From contig NZ_JAJAEL010000049.1 of the NCBI RefSeq assembly GCF_020447205.1, positions 53,745 through 117,744 of the forward strand: 64,000 nt of DNA. Reading direction: 5' to 3'. Each line of letters opens with the position of its first letter. The first letter of the stretch is position 1. Under the pieces are notes generated by a model. It ran no database searches and was not told the DNA's origin. It worked only from the letters and a program-made list of their open reading frames with translations. Origin of the DNA: Thalassolituus alkanivorans. GTDB taxonomy: Bacteria; Pseudomonadota; Gammaproteobacteria; Pseudomonadales; Oceanobacteraceae. The position numbers were made by a program, and so were the translations under genes. Shown here one piece after another: positions 1-9,766 of this stretch.

Positions 1-45
1 CTGCAGCTCCAGCCCGCATACCGGGCAGGCAATCACTTTGTTCAC
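1..45 (-). CDS. Zinc-ribbon protein, N-terminus only (possible RlmA-type rRNA methyltransferase)
   Basis: Only the first 15 codons are inside the window; the gene runs off the left edge. A GTG start at 45 opens a frame reading MNKVIACPVCGLELQ, 11 bp after the dapE stop, so the two probably share a transcript. The CPVC pair near the N-terminus looks like the first half of a zinc ribbon. 23S rRNA (guanine-N1)-methyltransferases of the RlmA family begin this way, and I recall such a gene beside dapE in pseudomonads. The assignment is an inference from 15 residues and context. Confidence 0.45.
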   Translation of the reverse strand, partial: MNKVIACPVCGLELQ

Positions 46-55
46 GCGTTGTCTC

Positions 56-1387
<1,332 letters not shown>

Positions 1388-1401
1388 TTAAGGTAGATAA
1401 C

Positions 1402-1965
1402 ATGAGCCAGCCCCTGACTCTTGAAGAACTGAACCAAGTGATGGCAGAAGCTGATCTGCTGAAATCCGAAGCTGACGTAGAAGCCGCGCTGAATCAGCTG
1501 GCTACGGATATCTCAGAACGTCTGAGCAGCAGCCTGCCGGTGGTGTACAGCATCATGAACGGTGGTCTGGTGATGGCCGGTCGTCTGCTGACCAAGCTGC
1601 AATTCCCACTGGAGCAGGGTTATATGCATGCCACCCGTTACCGTGGCGAAACTTCAGGACAAACCGATCTGCAATGGCAGGCGCCACCATCGGTGCCGAT
1701 GGAAGGCCGTACCGTACTGATCCTGGATGACATCTTCGATGAAGGAAACACCCTGGCTGAAGTGGTGAAATCCTGTCAGCAGCAGGGCGCGAAAGAAGTT
1801 CTGACCGCGGTGCTGGTGAACAAAGTTCATGACCGTAAAAACACTGATCTGAAGATCGATTTTATCGGTATGGATGTTGAAGACCGTTACGTATTTGGCT
1901 GTGGTATGGACTACCGTGGCTACTGGCGTAATGCGCCGGGCATCTACGCGGTGAAAGGTTTGTAA
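1402..1965 (+). CDS. hpt: Hypoxanthine-guanine phosphoribosyltransferase
   Basis: Salvages hypoxanthine and guanine to IMP and GMP using PRPP, in the cytosol. The 187-aa protein carries the PRPP-binding loop of type I phosphoribosyltransferases, VLILDDIFDEGNTL at 105-118, with the paired acidic residues D109-D110. Its length fits the proteobacterial HGPRT-related family. The start follows an AAGG ribosome site. The gene diverges from dapE and ends just before a strong intrinsic terminator, so it appears monocistronic. A related purine or xanthine phosphoribosyltransferase specificity cannot be excluded from sequence alone. Confidence 0.92.
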   Translation: MSQPLTLEELNQVMAEADLLKSEADVEAALNQLATDISERLSSSLPVVYSIMNGGLVMAGRLLTKLQFPLEQGYMHATRYRGETSGQTDLQWQAPPSVPMEGRTVLILDDIFDEGNTLAEVVKSCQQQGAKEVLTAVLVNKVHDRKNTDLKIDFIGMDVEDRYVFGCGMDYRGYWRNAPGIYAVKGL

Positions 1966-1996
1966 TTCGTCAGCGTTTGCTGAACGGTTGGTTATA

Positions 1997-2021
1997 AAAG
2001 GCGCCTTTTGGCGCCTTTTTT
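1997..2021 (+). terminator. Intrinsic terminator of hpt
   Basis: AAAGGCGCC-TTTT-GGCGCCTTT forms a perfect 9-bp stem with a 4-nt loop, followed by a T run. It lies 31 nt after the hpt stop and before the next gene. Confidence 0.92.
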
Positions 2022-2086
2022 GTCTATCCCGCAGATGGGTTTCCCGGCTGGTTTCGCTACACTGTATTGCAGAGGTGAACCTGCGT

Positions 2087-2575
2087 ATGAATGTTGAGTT
2101 TATTAACCCGTTTGTAGAGACAATCAATAACATTCTGGCCACCATGGCATCCATGAGCTGCGAATACGGCAAGCCTTATCTTAAAGAGGGGCGTCAGCCT
2201 TTGGGTGTGGTTACCGGTATTATTCCGATGTCAGGTGACAGTGTACGTGGCTCACTTGCCATCAGTTTTTCTGCCGGAGCCATTATTAAAATCAGCAGCA
2301 GTATGCTGGGTGAAAGCATCGCTGAGGTGGACGAAACCTGCCATGACCTGACCGGCGAGCTGACCAATATGCTGTCGGGTGGTGCGCGTAAGCTGCTGTG
2401 GGAAAAAGGCTATGATTTTGACATGGCCAAGCCCGGTATTCTTTCCGGCGAGATGGATATTCCCCATGAAACCACCGGCCCGGTGCTGGTGATCCCGTTT
2501 GAAACCAGTGCCGGGCCATTTTTTATTGAGGTGGCACTGTCCTCCAGTCTGAAGCGTGCAGTGCTGAATGCCTGA
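2087..2575 (+). CDS. CheX-like chemotaxis phosphatase-family protein
   Basis: A 163-aa protein resembling the CheC/CheX/FliY family, whose members dephosphorylate CheY-P. The family motif ExxN appears in GELTNMLSGGAR as E91 and N94, with a glycine-rich continuation as in CheX. The open frame starts at 1988, but the ATG at 2087 has an AGAGGTG ribosome site and gives the usual CheX length; the longer start would sit inside the hpt terminator. No chemotaxis operon is adjacent, so a partner response regulator must be encoded elsewhere. It may act on a non-flagellar two-component system. Confidence 0.8.
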   Translation: MNVEFINPFVETINNILATMASMSCEYGKPYLKEGRQPLGVVTGIIPMSGDSVRGSLAISFSAGAIIKISSSMLGESIAEVDETCHDLTGELTNMLSGGARKLLWEKGYDFDMAKPGILSGEMDIPHETTGPVLVIPFETSAGPFFIEVALSSSLKRAVLNA

Positions 2576-2591
2576 GTGGGGCTGTCTTAAC

Positions 2592-2617
2592 AAACCGGCG
2601 TTATGCCGGTTTTTTTA
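2592..2617 (+). terminator. Intrinsic terminator after the CheX-like gene
   Basis: AAACCGGC-GTTAT-GCCGGTTT is an 8-bp stem with a 5-nt loop running into a T tract, 16 nt after the stop codon. Confidence 0.9.
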
Positions 2618-2663
2618 TGCCTGGGTGCTGCTGATTCTGGCCTGAAATGTCCTCGGGCAGGGC

Positions 2664-2691
2664 TTGTTGTTTAGGCAGAAGAGAATAATAT
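2664..2691 (+). promoter_or_regulatory. Probable sigma-70 promoter of the TetR gene
   Basis: TTGTTG (-35, 2664-2669), a 16-bp spacer and TATAAT-like TAATAT (-10, 2686-2691). Predicted transcription start is about 2698, inside the tandem palindromes, so a bound repressor would block initiation. Confidence 0.5.
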
Positions 2692-2721
2692 GACGGTTCG
2701 TCAATTTTCGACGGATCGTCA
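2691..2721 (+). promoter_or_regulatory. Tandem palindromic operator, probably for the adjacent TetR regulator
   Basis: Two 13-bp dyads of the form TGACGNNNCGTCA: TGACGGTTCGTCA at 2691-2703 (perfect) and CGACGGATCGTCA at 2709-2721 (outer pair imperfect). Centres are 18 bp apart, about two helical turns less 3 bp, as expected for paired TetR dimers. The second site ends 2 bp before the TetR ATG, which points to autoregulation. Control of the downstream transporter operon through the same transcript is an inference. Confidence 0.65.
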
Positions 2722-2723
2722 AA

Positions 2724-3695
2724 ATGAAGTGGTTGTTAAAGTATATTTCTCCCGAGCGACAGCAGCGCCTGTTGCAGCAGATTCAGCAAATGTTGCATGC
2801 CGGCACTACTCCGGCTCTGTGTCAGGCTGGTGATTCTGCCGCGCCGTTGATGGCCGATAAGCGTCTGTGGATGGCCAGTGAGTCAAGCTCCGAAGGCGGC
2901 AATAAACCGCTGTTTCCGTTGTTCTCCGGCAAGCTGGGCGCTGGCAAAGCCGATTGCCCTCTGGGTCTGCGTAAAAGCAAAGCCGAAAAAATTGCTGAGC
3001 GTGAACAGCAGTTGCTGGATATTGCCCATGAATTACTGAATCGCGATGGCTTCGCCGATTTTTCGATGGATAAGCTGGTGCGTGCCAGTGGCTATTCCAA
3101 AGGCACACTGTATAACCATTTTTCCAGTAAGGAAGACTGCCTGTCGGCGCTGTGTCTGCGTGGTATGGCAATGATGGAAGATATGTTTAGCCGTGCTGCT
3201 GCATTTGACGGAACCTTGCGGGAAAAAATACTGGCAATGAACGTTGCTTATCACCTCTATGCCAGCCTTCAGCCAACGTTGTCGCTGGCTGTTCTGTCGG
3301 CGAAAACCCCCTCATTTACCGAAAAAACATCCGCAGCCCGAAGTGAATTAATCGATGAGTGTGACCTGCGTGTTACCCGCATAGTGGATGATATTTACCG
3401 TAACGCCATTGAGCAGGGCTACCTGCAGGACAGCCCGGAATTAACCGTGGAATTAATGGCATTTATCAGCTGGGCGCAGGCATTTGGTCTGAATGCACTG
3501 ATGACAACGGCCTGTGATATCACCGCGGTCAGCCGCGCGTTAGGAACCAATGTTGCTCTTATCAGCTGTAATATTCTGCTCGATGGTATGGGCTTTAAGC
3601 CTCTGTCTTCAGAGTGGGATTATCAGGCCAGCTGGGAACGGGTCGAACGCGATGTATTTGCGCCGGAAATGGCGCAGTTAGGTGCTTTGAAATAA
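2724..3695 (+). CDS. TetR/AcrR-family regulator with long N-terminal extension
   Basis: A 323-aa protein, long for a TetR regulator (usually about 200 aa). The helix-turn-helix domain lies at about 92-140 (AHELLNRDGFADFSMDKLV, then ASGYSKGTLYNHFSSKEDCL) and is followed by an all-helical ligand/dimerisation domain. The first 85 residues have no recognised fold and include a Gln-rich helix. There is no clear Shine-Dalgarno site before the ATG at 2724, so a downstream start (for example Met43 or Met50) is possible. The gene precedes and probably controls the MMPL exporter operon, whose ATG is 30 bp beyond its stop. Confidence 0.85.
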   Translation: MKWLLKYISPERQQRLLQQIQQMLHAGTTPALCQAGDSAAPLMADKRLWMASESSSEGGNKPLFPLFSGKLGAGKADCPLGLRKSKAEKIAEREQQLLDIAHELLNRDGFADFSMDKLVRASGYSKGTLYNHFSSKEDCLSALCLRGMAMMEDMFSRAAAFDGTLREKILAMNVAYHLYASLQPTLSLAVLSAKTPSFTEKTSAARSELIDECDLRVTRIVDDIYRNAIEQGYLQDSPELTVELMAFISWAQAFGLNALMTTACDITAVSRALGTNVALISCNILLDGMGFKPLSSEWDYQASWERVERDVFAPEMAQLGALK

Positions 3696-3725
3696 CTGAA
3701 CCATTAATAACTACAGGGAAAGCGT

Positions 3726-6098
3726 ATGAAAACACTCTGGTTAAACACCATATTGCGGTATCCGTGGATACTGCTTTTATTGTTACTGGTGCTGGCGTTT
3801 GGTGCTTCGTTTGGCGGTAAGAACCTTTATTTTCGCGGTGATTATAAAGTCTTCTTTTCGCATGATTATGGCCCGCTGCAGGACTTTGAGGAGATGCAGC
3901 GCATCTTCAATAAAAACGACAATATTTCGGTATTGGTCGTGCCGCAAAATGGCGATGTATTCACCAACGAAAATCTGACTTTATTAGCAGAGCTGACGGA
4001 GCAGGCCTGGCAGACGCCATTTTCCAGCCGCGTCGATTCGGTGGTGAATTTCCAGCATACCTGGTCTGAAGACGACGATATGATCGTTGAGGATCTGGTA
4101 CAGAATCCACAGGATTTAACCCCTGCTGAGTTACAGCGCATCCGCAATATTGCCATTAATGAGCCGAATCTGAATGGTGGTCTGGTGGCCGCTGACGGCC
4201 GCGCTGCGGTGGTGAATATCACCGTGCAGATACCGGATACCCCCAACAACACCGCCGAAGTGATTGAAGTGGTCGATTTCGTTAAGGGATTGACCAATGA
4301 ACTGAGCAGCCGCTATCCGCAGGCGGCGTTTTATCATACCGGTGTTATTCCGATGAATTACAGTTTCGCCACCGAGGGTCAGAAAGATATGGCCACCCTG
4401 GTGCCGGCGATGCTGGGACTGATTGTGTTAATGCTGGCCGTTATGCTGCGCAGCGTGCTGGCCATGCTGGCAACGGTGCTGGTGCTGATTTTGACCATCA
4501 GTGTGACCATGGGATTGGGTGGCTGGCTCGGCTTTTTCCTGTCCACCGGCACTATTAACGTACCGATTGTGGTGATGACACTGGCGGTGGCTGACTGCGT
4601 ACATTTAATAGCCTCGGCACAATTTGCAATGCGTGAAGGGCGTTCGCGCAGCGAAGCCATACGTTTTGCCCTCGATCTGAATTTAATGCCGGTATTTATT
4701 ACCAGTGCAACCACTGCAGTGGGTTTCCTGACGCTGGTGCTGTCGGAATCTCCGGTGCTGGCCGACTTCGGTATTCTCAGCGCGATTGGTGTGATGGTGG
4801 CGTTTGCTCTTTCAGTAACCCTGTTGCCGGTATTGTTGCTGCTGTTGCCAGTGCGGGTAAAAGTGTCGCCTGAGCACCATGGCGGTATGGAAAAATTCGG
4901 TGGCTGGGTGGTGCGTCATCAGCGCACGCTGTTGCCGGTTACGGCGTTATTGATGCTGATTTTCGGCTCGCTGGTCACACTGAATGTAGTGAACGATGAA
5001 GCGACCAAATACTTTGCCAAAGGCACCGACTTCCGCGATTCGGTGGATACTCAGGAAGCTTATCTTTCCGGTACCCAGACCATCGATTGGGCACTGTATA
5101 CCGGTGAAGCTCAGGGCGTGAATGATCCGGCTTTTATTGCTAAAACCGAGGCTTTTGCTGAATGGCTGCGTCAACAGCCGGAAGTGGATCATGTGACAAC
5201 GCTGTCGGATACTTTTAAGCGTCTGAATAAAAATATGCACGGTGATGACGAAAGCTATTACCGCATTCCACAGGATCGTGAGCTGGCGGCCCAATATCTG
5301 CTGCTGTATGAAATGTCGCTGCCTTACGGACTGGATCTGAATAATCAGCTGAACGTGGATAAATCCTCGACCCGCCTGACCTCGACCCTGAAAAATCTGG
5401 GCAGTAAAGAAATCGTCGCGCTGGAAGACCGTGCCCGTGCCTGGTTTGCGGAAAACGCAGCCGGTGTCCGCCTGACGGCGGCCAGTCCGGGACTGATGTT
5501 CTCGCATATCGGTGAAACCAATATGGACAGCATGATCATCAGCATGATTGCGGCATTGATTTTAATTTCGGCACTGCTGGTGGTGGCATTACGCTCATTG
5601 CGCCTGGGAGCGATCAGTCTGATTCCGAACCTTGGCCCGGCGCTGGTCGGTTTTGGTATCTGGGGGCTGATTTCCGGTGAAATCAACCTGGGCCTGTCGA
5701 TTGTAGCCTCGATGACACTGGGGATTATCGTTGATGATACCGTGCATTTCCTGGCCAAATACAAACGTGCCCGCGATGATGGTAAAGACGCAGAAGCGGC
5801 GGTACGCTACGCATTTTCCAGCGTTGGCCGTGCCTTGCTGATTACTACCGTGGTACTGGTGGCCGGATTCTCTATGCTGGCATTCTCAGCGTTCCGCCTG
5901 AATTCCGATATGGGACTGGCCACAGCGCTGATTATTTTTATTGCCTTGTTGGTCGACTTCTTCTTCCTGCCGGCATTTTTATTGCGCCTTGATAAAAATA
6001 ATCAGGCACACTGTAACGCTGAAGAACAACAAAAAGCCCGGCAAGACGTACAACAAGATCCAAATCCTGCATCCATTCTCACAGGGGAAACATTATGA
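3726..6098 (+). CDS. MMPL/RND-superfamily exporter
   Basis: A 790-aa inner-membrane protein with the duplicated MMPL layout: TM1 at about 10-28, a periplasmic domain, a TM block at about 220-375, TM at about 395-415, a second periplasmic domain, and a final TM block at about 600-765. Each TM block holds a conserved acidic proton-relay type segment (VMTLAVADCVHLI and MTLGIIVDDTVHFLAKY). Family members move lipids, siderophores or other hydrophobic molecules using the proton gradient. The next two genes encode a LolA-like protein and an outer-membrane barrel, which suggests lipid or lipoprotein-like cargo. An AGGGA ribosome site precedes the ATG. The substrate is unknown. Confidence 0.88.
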   Translation: MKTLWLNTILRYPWILLLLLLVLAFGASFGGKNLYFRGDYKVFFSHDYGPLQDFEEMQRIFNKNDNISVLVVPQNGDVFTNENLTLLAELTEQAWQTPFSSRVDSVVNFQHTWSEDDDMIVEDLVQNPQDLTPAELQRIRNIAINEPNLNGGLVAADGRAAVVNITVQIPDTPNNTAEVIEVVDFVKGLTNELSSRYPQAAFYHTGVIPMNYSFATEGQKDMATLVPAMLGLIVLMLAVMLRSVLAMLATVLVLILTISVTMGLGGWLGFFLSTGTINVPIVVMTLAVADCVHLIASAQFAMREGRSRSEAIRFALDLNLMPVFITSATTAVGFLTLVLSESPVLADFGILSAIGVMVAFALSVTLLPVLLLLLPVRVKVSPEHHGGMEKFGGWVVRHQRTLLPVTALLMLIFGSLVTLNVVNDEATKYFAKGTDFRDSVDTQEAYLSGTQTIDWALYTGEAQGVNDPAFIAKTEAFAEWLRQQPEVDHVTTLSDTFKRLNKNMHGDDESYYRIPQDRELAAQYLLLYEMSLPYGLDLNNQLNVDKSSTRLTSTLKNLGSKEIVALEDRARAWFAENAAGVRLTAASPGLMFSHIGETNMDSMIISMIAALILISALLVVALRSLRLGAISLIPNLGPALVGFGIWGLISGEINLGLSIVASMTLGIIVDDTVHFLAKYKRARDDGKDAEAAVRYAFSSVGRALLITTVVLVAGFSMLAFSAFRLNSDMGLATALIIFIALLVDFFFLPAFLLRLDKNNQAHCNAEEQQKARQDVQQDPNPASILTGETL

Positions 6099-6898
6099 AG
6101 ATTTTTCTGAGCCTTATTACTGCATTTACTCTGGTCAGCCCGCTGGTTGCGCAGGCTGATGCGGTACAACCTGCTGCTGATGCGGCGGAGAAGGGGCTGG
6201 CCATTGCCAAAGACCGCAAACAACGTGATCTGGGCTGGGGCGACAGTGAAGCAAAAATGACCATGACCCTGCGTAATTCCCAGGGTGAAGAAAGCGTACG
6301 AGAAATGCGCCTAAAATCTCTCGAAGTGGTGGATGACGGTGATAAAGGCCTGACCATTTTTGATGAGCCGCGCGATGTAAAAGGCACCGCGTTTCTGAAT
6401 TTCTCGCACACCGGAAAACCGGATGAACAGTGGCTGTATCTGCCGGCGTTGAAACGCGTTAAACGTATTGCTTCACGCAATAAATCCGGTCCGTTTATGG
6501 GCAGTGAATTTGCGTATGAAGATATGAGTTCATTTGAACTGGAGAAATACAGCTTTACCTACCTGCGTGAAGAAACGCTGAACGGTGTGGTCTGCCATGT
6601 GATTGAGCAGATTCCGGCAGATGAATATTCCGGTTATACCAAGCAGATTGTCTGGCTGGATACCGAACACCTGCGTGCACAACAGGTTGAGTTTTATGAC
6701 CGTAAAAAGAGCCTGCTGAAAACCCTGAATTTCTCTGGTTATAAACTGTATAAAGATAAATTCTGGCGCGCCGATGTGCTGACCATGGTGAATCACCAGA
6801 ATGGTAAAAGCACCGTGCTGAATACCGCCGAGCTGCGTTTTGATACCGGCCTGACGGATGCCGATTTTAACGATGCCACGCTTTCCCGCGTACGCTGA
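6095..6898 (+). CDS. LolA-like outer-membrane lipoprotein-sorting family protein
   Basis: A 267-aa exported protein: signal peptide 1-22 ending at an AQA cleavage site, then a beta-rich domain resembling the LolA-like family that travels with MMPL exporters. Motifs include DEPRDVKGTAFLNFS, WLYLPALKRVKRI and GPFMGSEFAYEDM. These proteins have the half-barrel fold of LolA/LolB and are expected to carry a hydrophobic ligand across the periplasm. The start codon overlaps the exporter stop (ATGA), so translation is coupled. It is not LolA itself: it lies outside the lol context and is longer than LolA. Confidence 0.82.
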   Translation: MKIFLSLITAFTLVSPLVAQADAVQPAADAAEKGLAIAKDRKQRDLGWGDSEAKMTMTLRNSQGEESVREMRLKSLEVVDDGDKGLTIFDEPRDVKGTAFLNFSHTGKPDEQWLYLPALKRVKRIASRNKSGPFMGSEFAYEDMSSFELEKYSFTYLREETLNGVVCHVIEQIPADEYSGYTKQIVWLDTEHLRAQQVEFYDRKKSLLKTLNFSGYKLYKDKFWRADVLTMVNHQNGKSTVLNTAELRFDTGLTDADFNDATLSRVR

Positions 6899-6917
6899 GC
6901 AGGAGGGCGCAATCGGT

Positions 6918-8210
6918 ATGAAACGGCTGATAACCATCACGTTACAGAGCAGCGCCCTGATTGCGCTGAGTGTTAATGCCAGTACCAGCGCCAGCGCCGG
7001 GCTTATGCCCGACCTGGCCCTGCAGGGCGCCGTTGAAGGGCGCCAGTTTTTGCAGGAAGCGCAATTTCCGCAACAGGAAGACAGCGTGCTGTCAGTCTGG
7101 GCAGAGCCTGAACTGGTGTGGGAGTGGGGTGATACCCAGCGCCTGACCTTTAAGCCTTTTTATCGTTATGACAGTGCCGATGACGAGCGCAGTCATGGTG
7201 ATATCCGTGAGCTGATGTGGCTGACCTACGGCTCCAGCTGGGAAGTGCGTGCCGGTATCGGCAAAGTGTTCTGGGGCGTAACTGAGTCGCAGCATCTGGT
7301 CGATGTTATTAACCAGACCGATCTGGTGGAAGCACCGGACGGCGAAGAAAAACTCGGCCAGCCAATGGTGCATGCGACCTGGTTGCATGAGATCGGCACG
7401 CTGGAAGCCTTTATTTTACCGGGATTCCGCGAGCGTACTTTTGCCGGCGAAAAAGGGCGCCTGCGTTCTGCTTTGCTGGTCAGTGACGAGGCTGATTATC
7501 AGGCGGCGGAAGAAAAAGAACATGTCGACTGGGCGCTGCGCTGGAGCCGCTCGTTTGAAGTGGCGGAGGCACCGCTGGATTTAAGCGCAGCCTGGTTTCA
7601 GGGCACCGCCCGTGATCCTTTTTTAACTCCGGATATAACCCTGAGCGGCAGTGGGCCACAGATAACCGGATTAACGCCGTATTATCCGCTGCAGCGTCAG
7701 CTGGGCATTACCGCGCAGGCAACGGTGGATGCCTGGTTGTGGAAGCTGGAAGTTCTGCGTCGTGATTTCGATGACCATGTGGCTGCTGACCTGAAGACAC
7801 TGGGTGTAGCCGGCATGAAGGATTACAGCGCCGCAGTGGGTGGTTTTGAATATACCCTGGTGGGTCCTTTTGCTGAGCGCTGGGACAGTGCGCTGGATAT
7901 TGGTCTGCTGCTTGAATATCAGTACGACCAGCGCGGCAGCGACGCGGCTATGGCACAGAACGATGTGTTTGCGGCTACCCGTCTGGCATTTAACGATGCT
8001 GACTCCAGTGAAATTCTGGCCGGTATTACTCAGGATCTGGATTACAGCGGCAGCCGCGGGGTTATGCTCGAAGCCAGCACACGTCTGACGGATTTCACTA
8101 CGTTAAAAGTGAATGGCTGGATGTTTATGGCTGATGATCAGGAAGATACGCTGGCTTACAGCCTGCGTCAGGATGACTATATTGAAGTCAGTCTGAATAT
8201 TTTTTACTGA
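6918..8210 (+). CDS. Predicted outer-membrane beta-barrel protein of the MMPL operon
   Basis: A 430-aa protein with signal peptide 1-30 (cleavage near SASAG) and many alternating hydrophobic/aromatic strands. It ends in an aromatic residue (SLNIFY), typical of BAM-inserted barrels. The frame opens at 6858 inside the upstream gene, but the ATG at 6918 has a GCAGGAGG ribosome site and an immediate signal peptide. It lies 19 bp after the LolA-like gene and would give the exporter operon an outer-membrane partner. I do not recognise a named family; a DUF1302-like porin relationship is possible but not shown. Confidence 0.75.
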   Translation: MKRLITITLQSSALIALSVNASTSASAGLMPDLALQGAVEGRQFLQEAQFPQQEDSVLSVWAEPELVWEWGDTQRLTFKPFYRYDSADDERSHGDIRELMWLTYGSSWEVRAGIGKVFWGVTESQHLVDVINQTDLVEAPDGEEKLGQPMVHATWLHEIGTLEAFILPGFRERTFAGEKGRLRSALLVSDEADYQAAEEKEHVDWALRWSRSFEVAEAPLDLSAAWFQGTARDPFLTPDITLSGSGPQITGLTPYYPLQRQLGITAQATVDAWLWKLEVLRRDFDDHVAADLKTLGVAGMKDYSAAVGGFEYTLVGPFAERWDSALDIGLLLEYQYDQRGSDAAMAQNDVFAATRLAFNDADSSEILAGITQDLDYSGSRGVMLEASTRLTDFTTLKVNGWMFMADDQEDTLAYSLRQDDYIEVSLNIFY

Positions 8211-8284
8211 GCAGCCATGCGTTGAATGGCAGTTGTGTGCAGCGAGGGTGTGTGGCGGGTACGGGTAAAGATGGGTAAACACCA

Positions 8285-8314
8285 TTTTCATCTTTTCCGC
8301 TGCGCGCCTATTAT
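8285..8314 (+). promoter_or_regulatory. Possible promoter of the tripartite RND operon
   Basis: TTTTCA (8285-8290), an 18-bp spacer and TATTAT (8309-8314), 28 nt before the GTG start of the outer-membrane factor. The -35 is weak. The preceding 8211-8284 stretch shows no other clear signal. Confidence 0.3.
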
Positions 8315-8341
8315 GCGCCTTTTCACTGCGGAGAAGTCTCT

Positions 8342-9766
8342 GTGCGCTTTATCATCAGGGTTCCGTGGCGCGGCACTGCGGCGGTGGCGGTTTTAGCACT
8401 GGCCGGATGCGCCAGCGTTACGCCGGTTGAACCACCCGAGACAGCATTACCGGATATTTTTACCGGCCAGAATAATAACGCCGGTACTGAGCAGAACAAC
8501 ATCAGCGTTAACCGCTGGTGGCAATCCTTTAACGACCCGCAACTCGACCAGTTTATTGCACAGGGACTGGAGCAGAATTACAGCCTGCAGGCCGCCTGGG
8601 CGCGCCTTGCTCAAAGCCGTGCGCTCTGGCGGCAGAATGCCAGTGGCCAGTATCCCGATGTTAACGTTTCCCTCAGTAAATCCCGCAGCTGGCGTGAAAG
8701 CACAACCAGCGACTTATGGTCGGCGGGTATTTCCACAGAATATGAACTCGACTTTTGGGGGCGGGTGTCCGCTCTTGATGAGGCCGGCCGCTTAACCGCG
8801 CTAGCGAGTCATGCCGCAACACGCACTCAGGCTAATACGGTCGCCGGGCAAATTGCCCTTAACTGGTTTGGCCTGATTAAAGAAGGGCAGAACCTGGCAT
8901 TGCTGCAACAACAACAGGCGCGGGTTCAGTCGGCGCTACAGGTAATCCGCGGGCGTTTTCAGCGCGGACAGGCGGCGGTTTCCGATGTCTGGCAGCAGGA
9001 GCAATTACTGGAATCCATTAATGCTGACCTGATCAGCGCCGAAGGCCTGCGTGACAGTTACCGCCAGCAGCTGGCTGTGTGGATGGGGCACAGTGAATGG
9101 CTGTCGGCGGCGGCGCTGGAAAACAGCGAATTGCGCGCTTATCAGACGCAATCTTTGCCGCAGCTCGACACCACACCGTTAACCGTACCGGTCAGTGCCT
9201 TACAGCAACGCCCCGATGTGCAGCAGGCCTTCTTTAAGCTGCAAAGTGCCAATGCCAGCCTTGCCGCGGCCGTCGCTAACCGTTACCCGCGTTTTACCCT
9301 CAGCGCTTCTTACAGTGGCAGTGACGAAGATCTGGGCAAGGTATTTGATAACTGGCTGACGAATCTGGCCGGTGGTCTGGTGTTGCCCTTAATTGATGGT
9401 GGCAACCGCCGTGCCGCCGTTGCACAACAGCGTGCCGCAGTAGATGAGAACCTGGCGCTGTATCAGCAGGCATTGCTGGACGCCGCGCAGGAAGTACAGC
9501 AGGCGCTGACCGACGAACGTCAGAGTCAGGCGCTGGTGGTCAGCCTGGAGCGACAACTGGAACTGGCCAGCAAAACCGAAGCCTTTCAGAACAACCGCTA
9601 TCGCAAAGGCGTGGGGGATTTTCTGGCTCTGTTAAATGCGCAACAGGATGTGATCAGTCTGGAGAAGCAGTTGTTAAATGCCCGCTGGAGCCAGCTGCAG
9701 AACCGTATTCAGTTATACAAAGCCGTCAGTCATGGCGACTTCAGTAAAGAGGAAACACCGTCATGA
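8342..9766 (+). CDS. RND efflux outer-membrane lipoprotein, NodT/OprM family
   Basis: A 474-aa TolC-like channel lipoprotein. Signal peptide with lipobox LALAGC places the acylated Cys at 23. Two OEP-type repeats follow, with long amphipathic helices and typical motifs (WWQSFNDPQLDQFI near 60; the LQQRPDVQQAFFKL segment near 290; YRKGVGDFLALLNAQQ near the end). It forms the trimeric exit duct of the pump encoded by the next two genes. The GTG start follows a GGAG ribosome site. Its stop overlaps the adaptor start by 4 nt. Confidence 0.92.
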   Translation: MRFIIRVPWRGTAAVAVLALAGCASVTPVEPPETALPDIFTGQNNNAGTEQNNISVNRWWQSFNDPQLDQFIAQGLEQNYSLQAAWARLAQSRALWRQNASGQYPDVNVSLSKSRSWRESTTSDLWSAGISTEYELDFWGRVSALDEAGRLTALASHAATRTQANTVAGQIALNWFGLIKEGQNLALLQQQQARVQSALQVIRGRFQRGQAAVSDVWQQEQLLESINADLISAEGLRDSYRQQLAVWMGHSEWLSAAALENSELRAYQTQSLPQLDTTPLTVPVSALQQRPDVQQAFFKLQSANASLAAAVANRYPRFTLSASYSGSDEDLGKVFDNWLTNLAGGLVLPLIDGGNRRAAVAQQRAAVDENLALYQQALLDAAQEVQQALTDERQSQALVVSLERQLELASKTEAFQNNRYRKGVGDFLALLNAQQDVISLEKQLLNARWSQLQNRIQLYKAVSHGDFSKEETPS

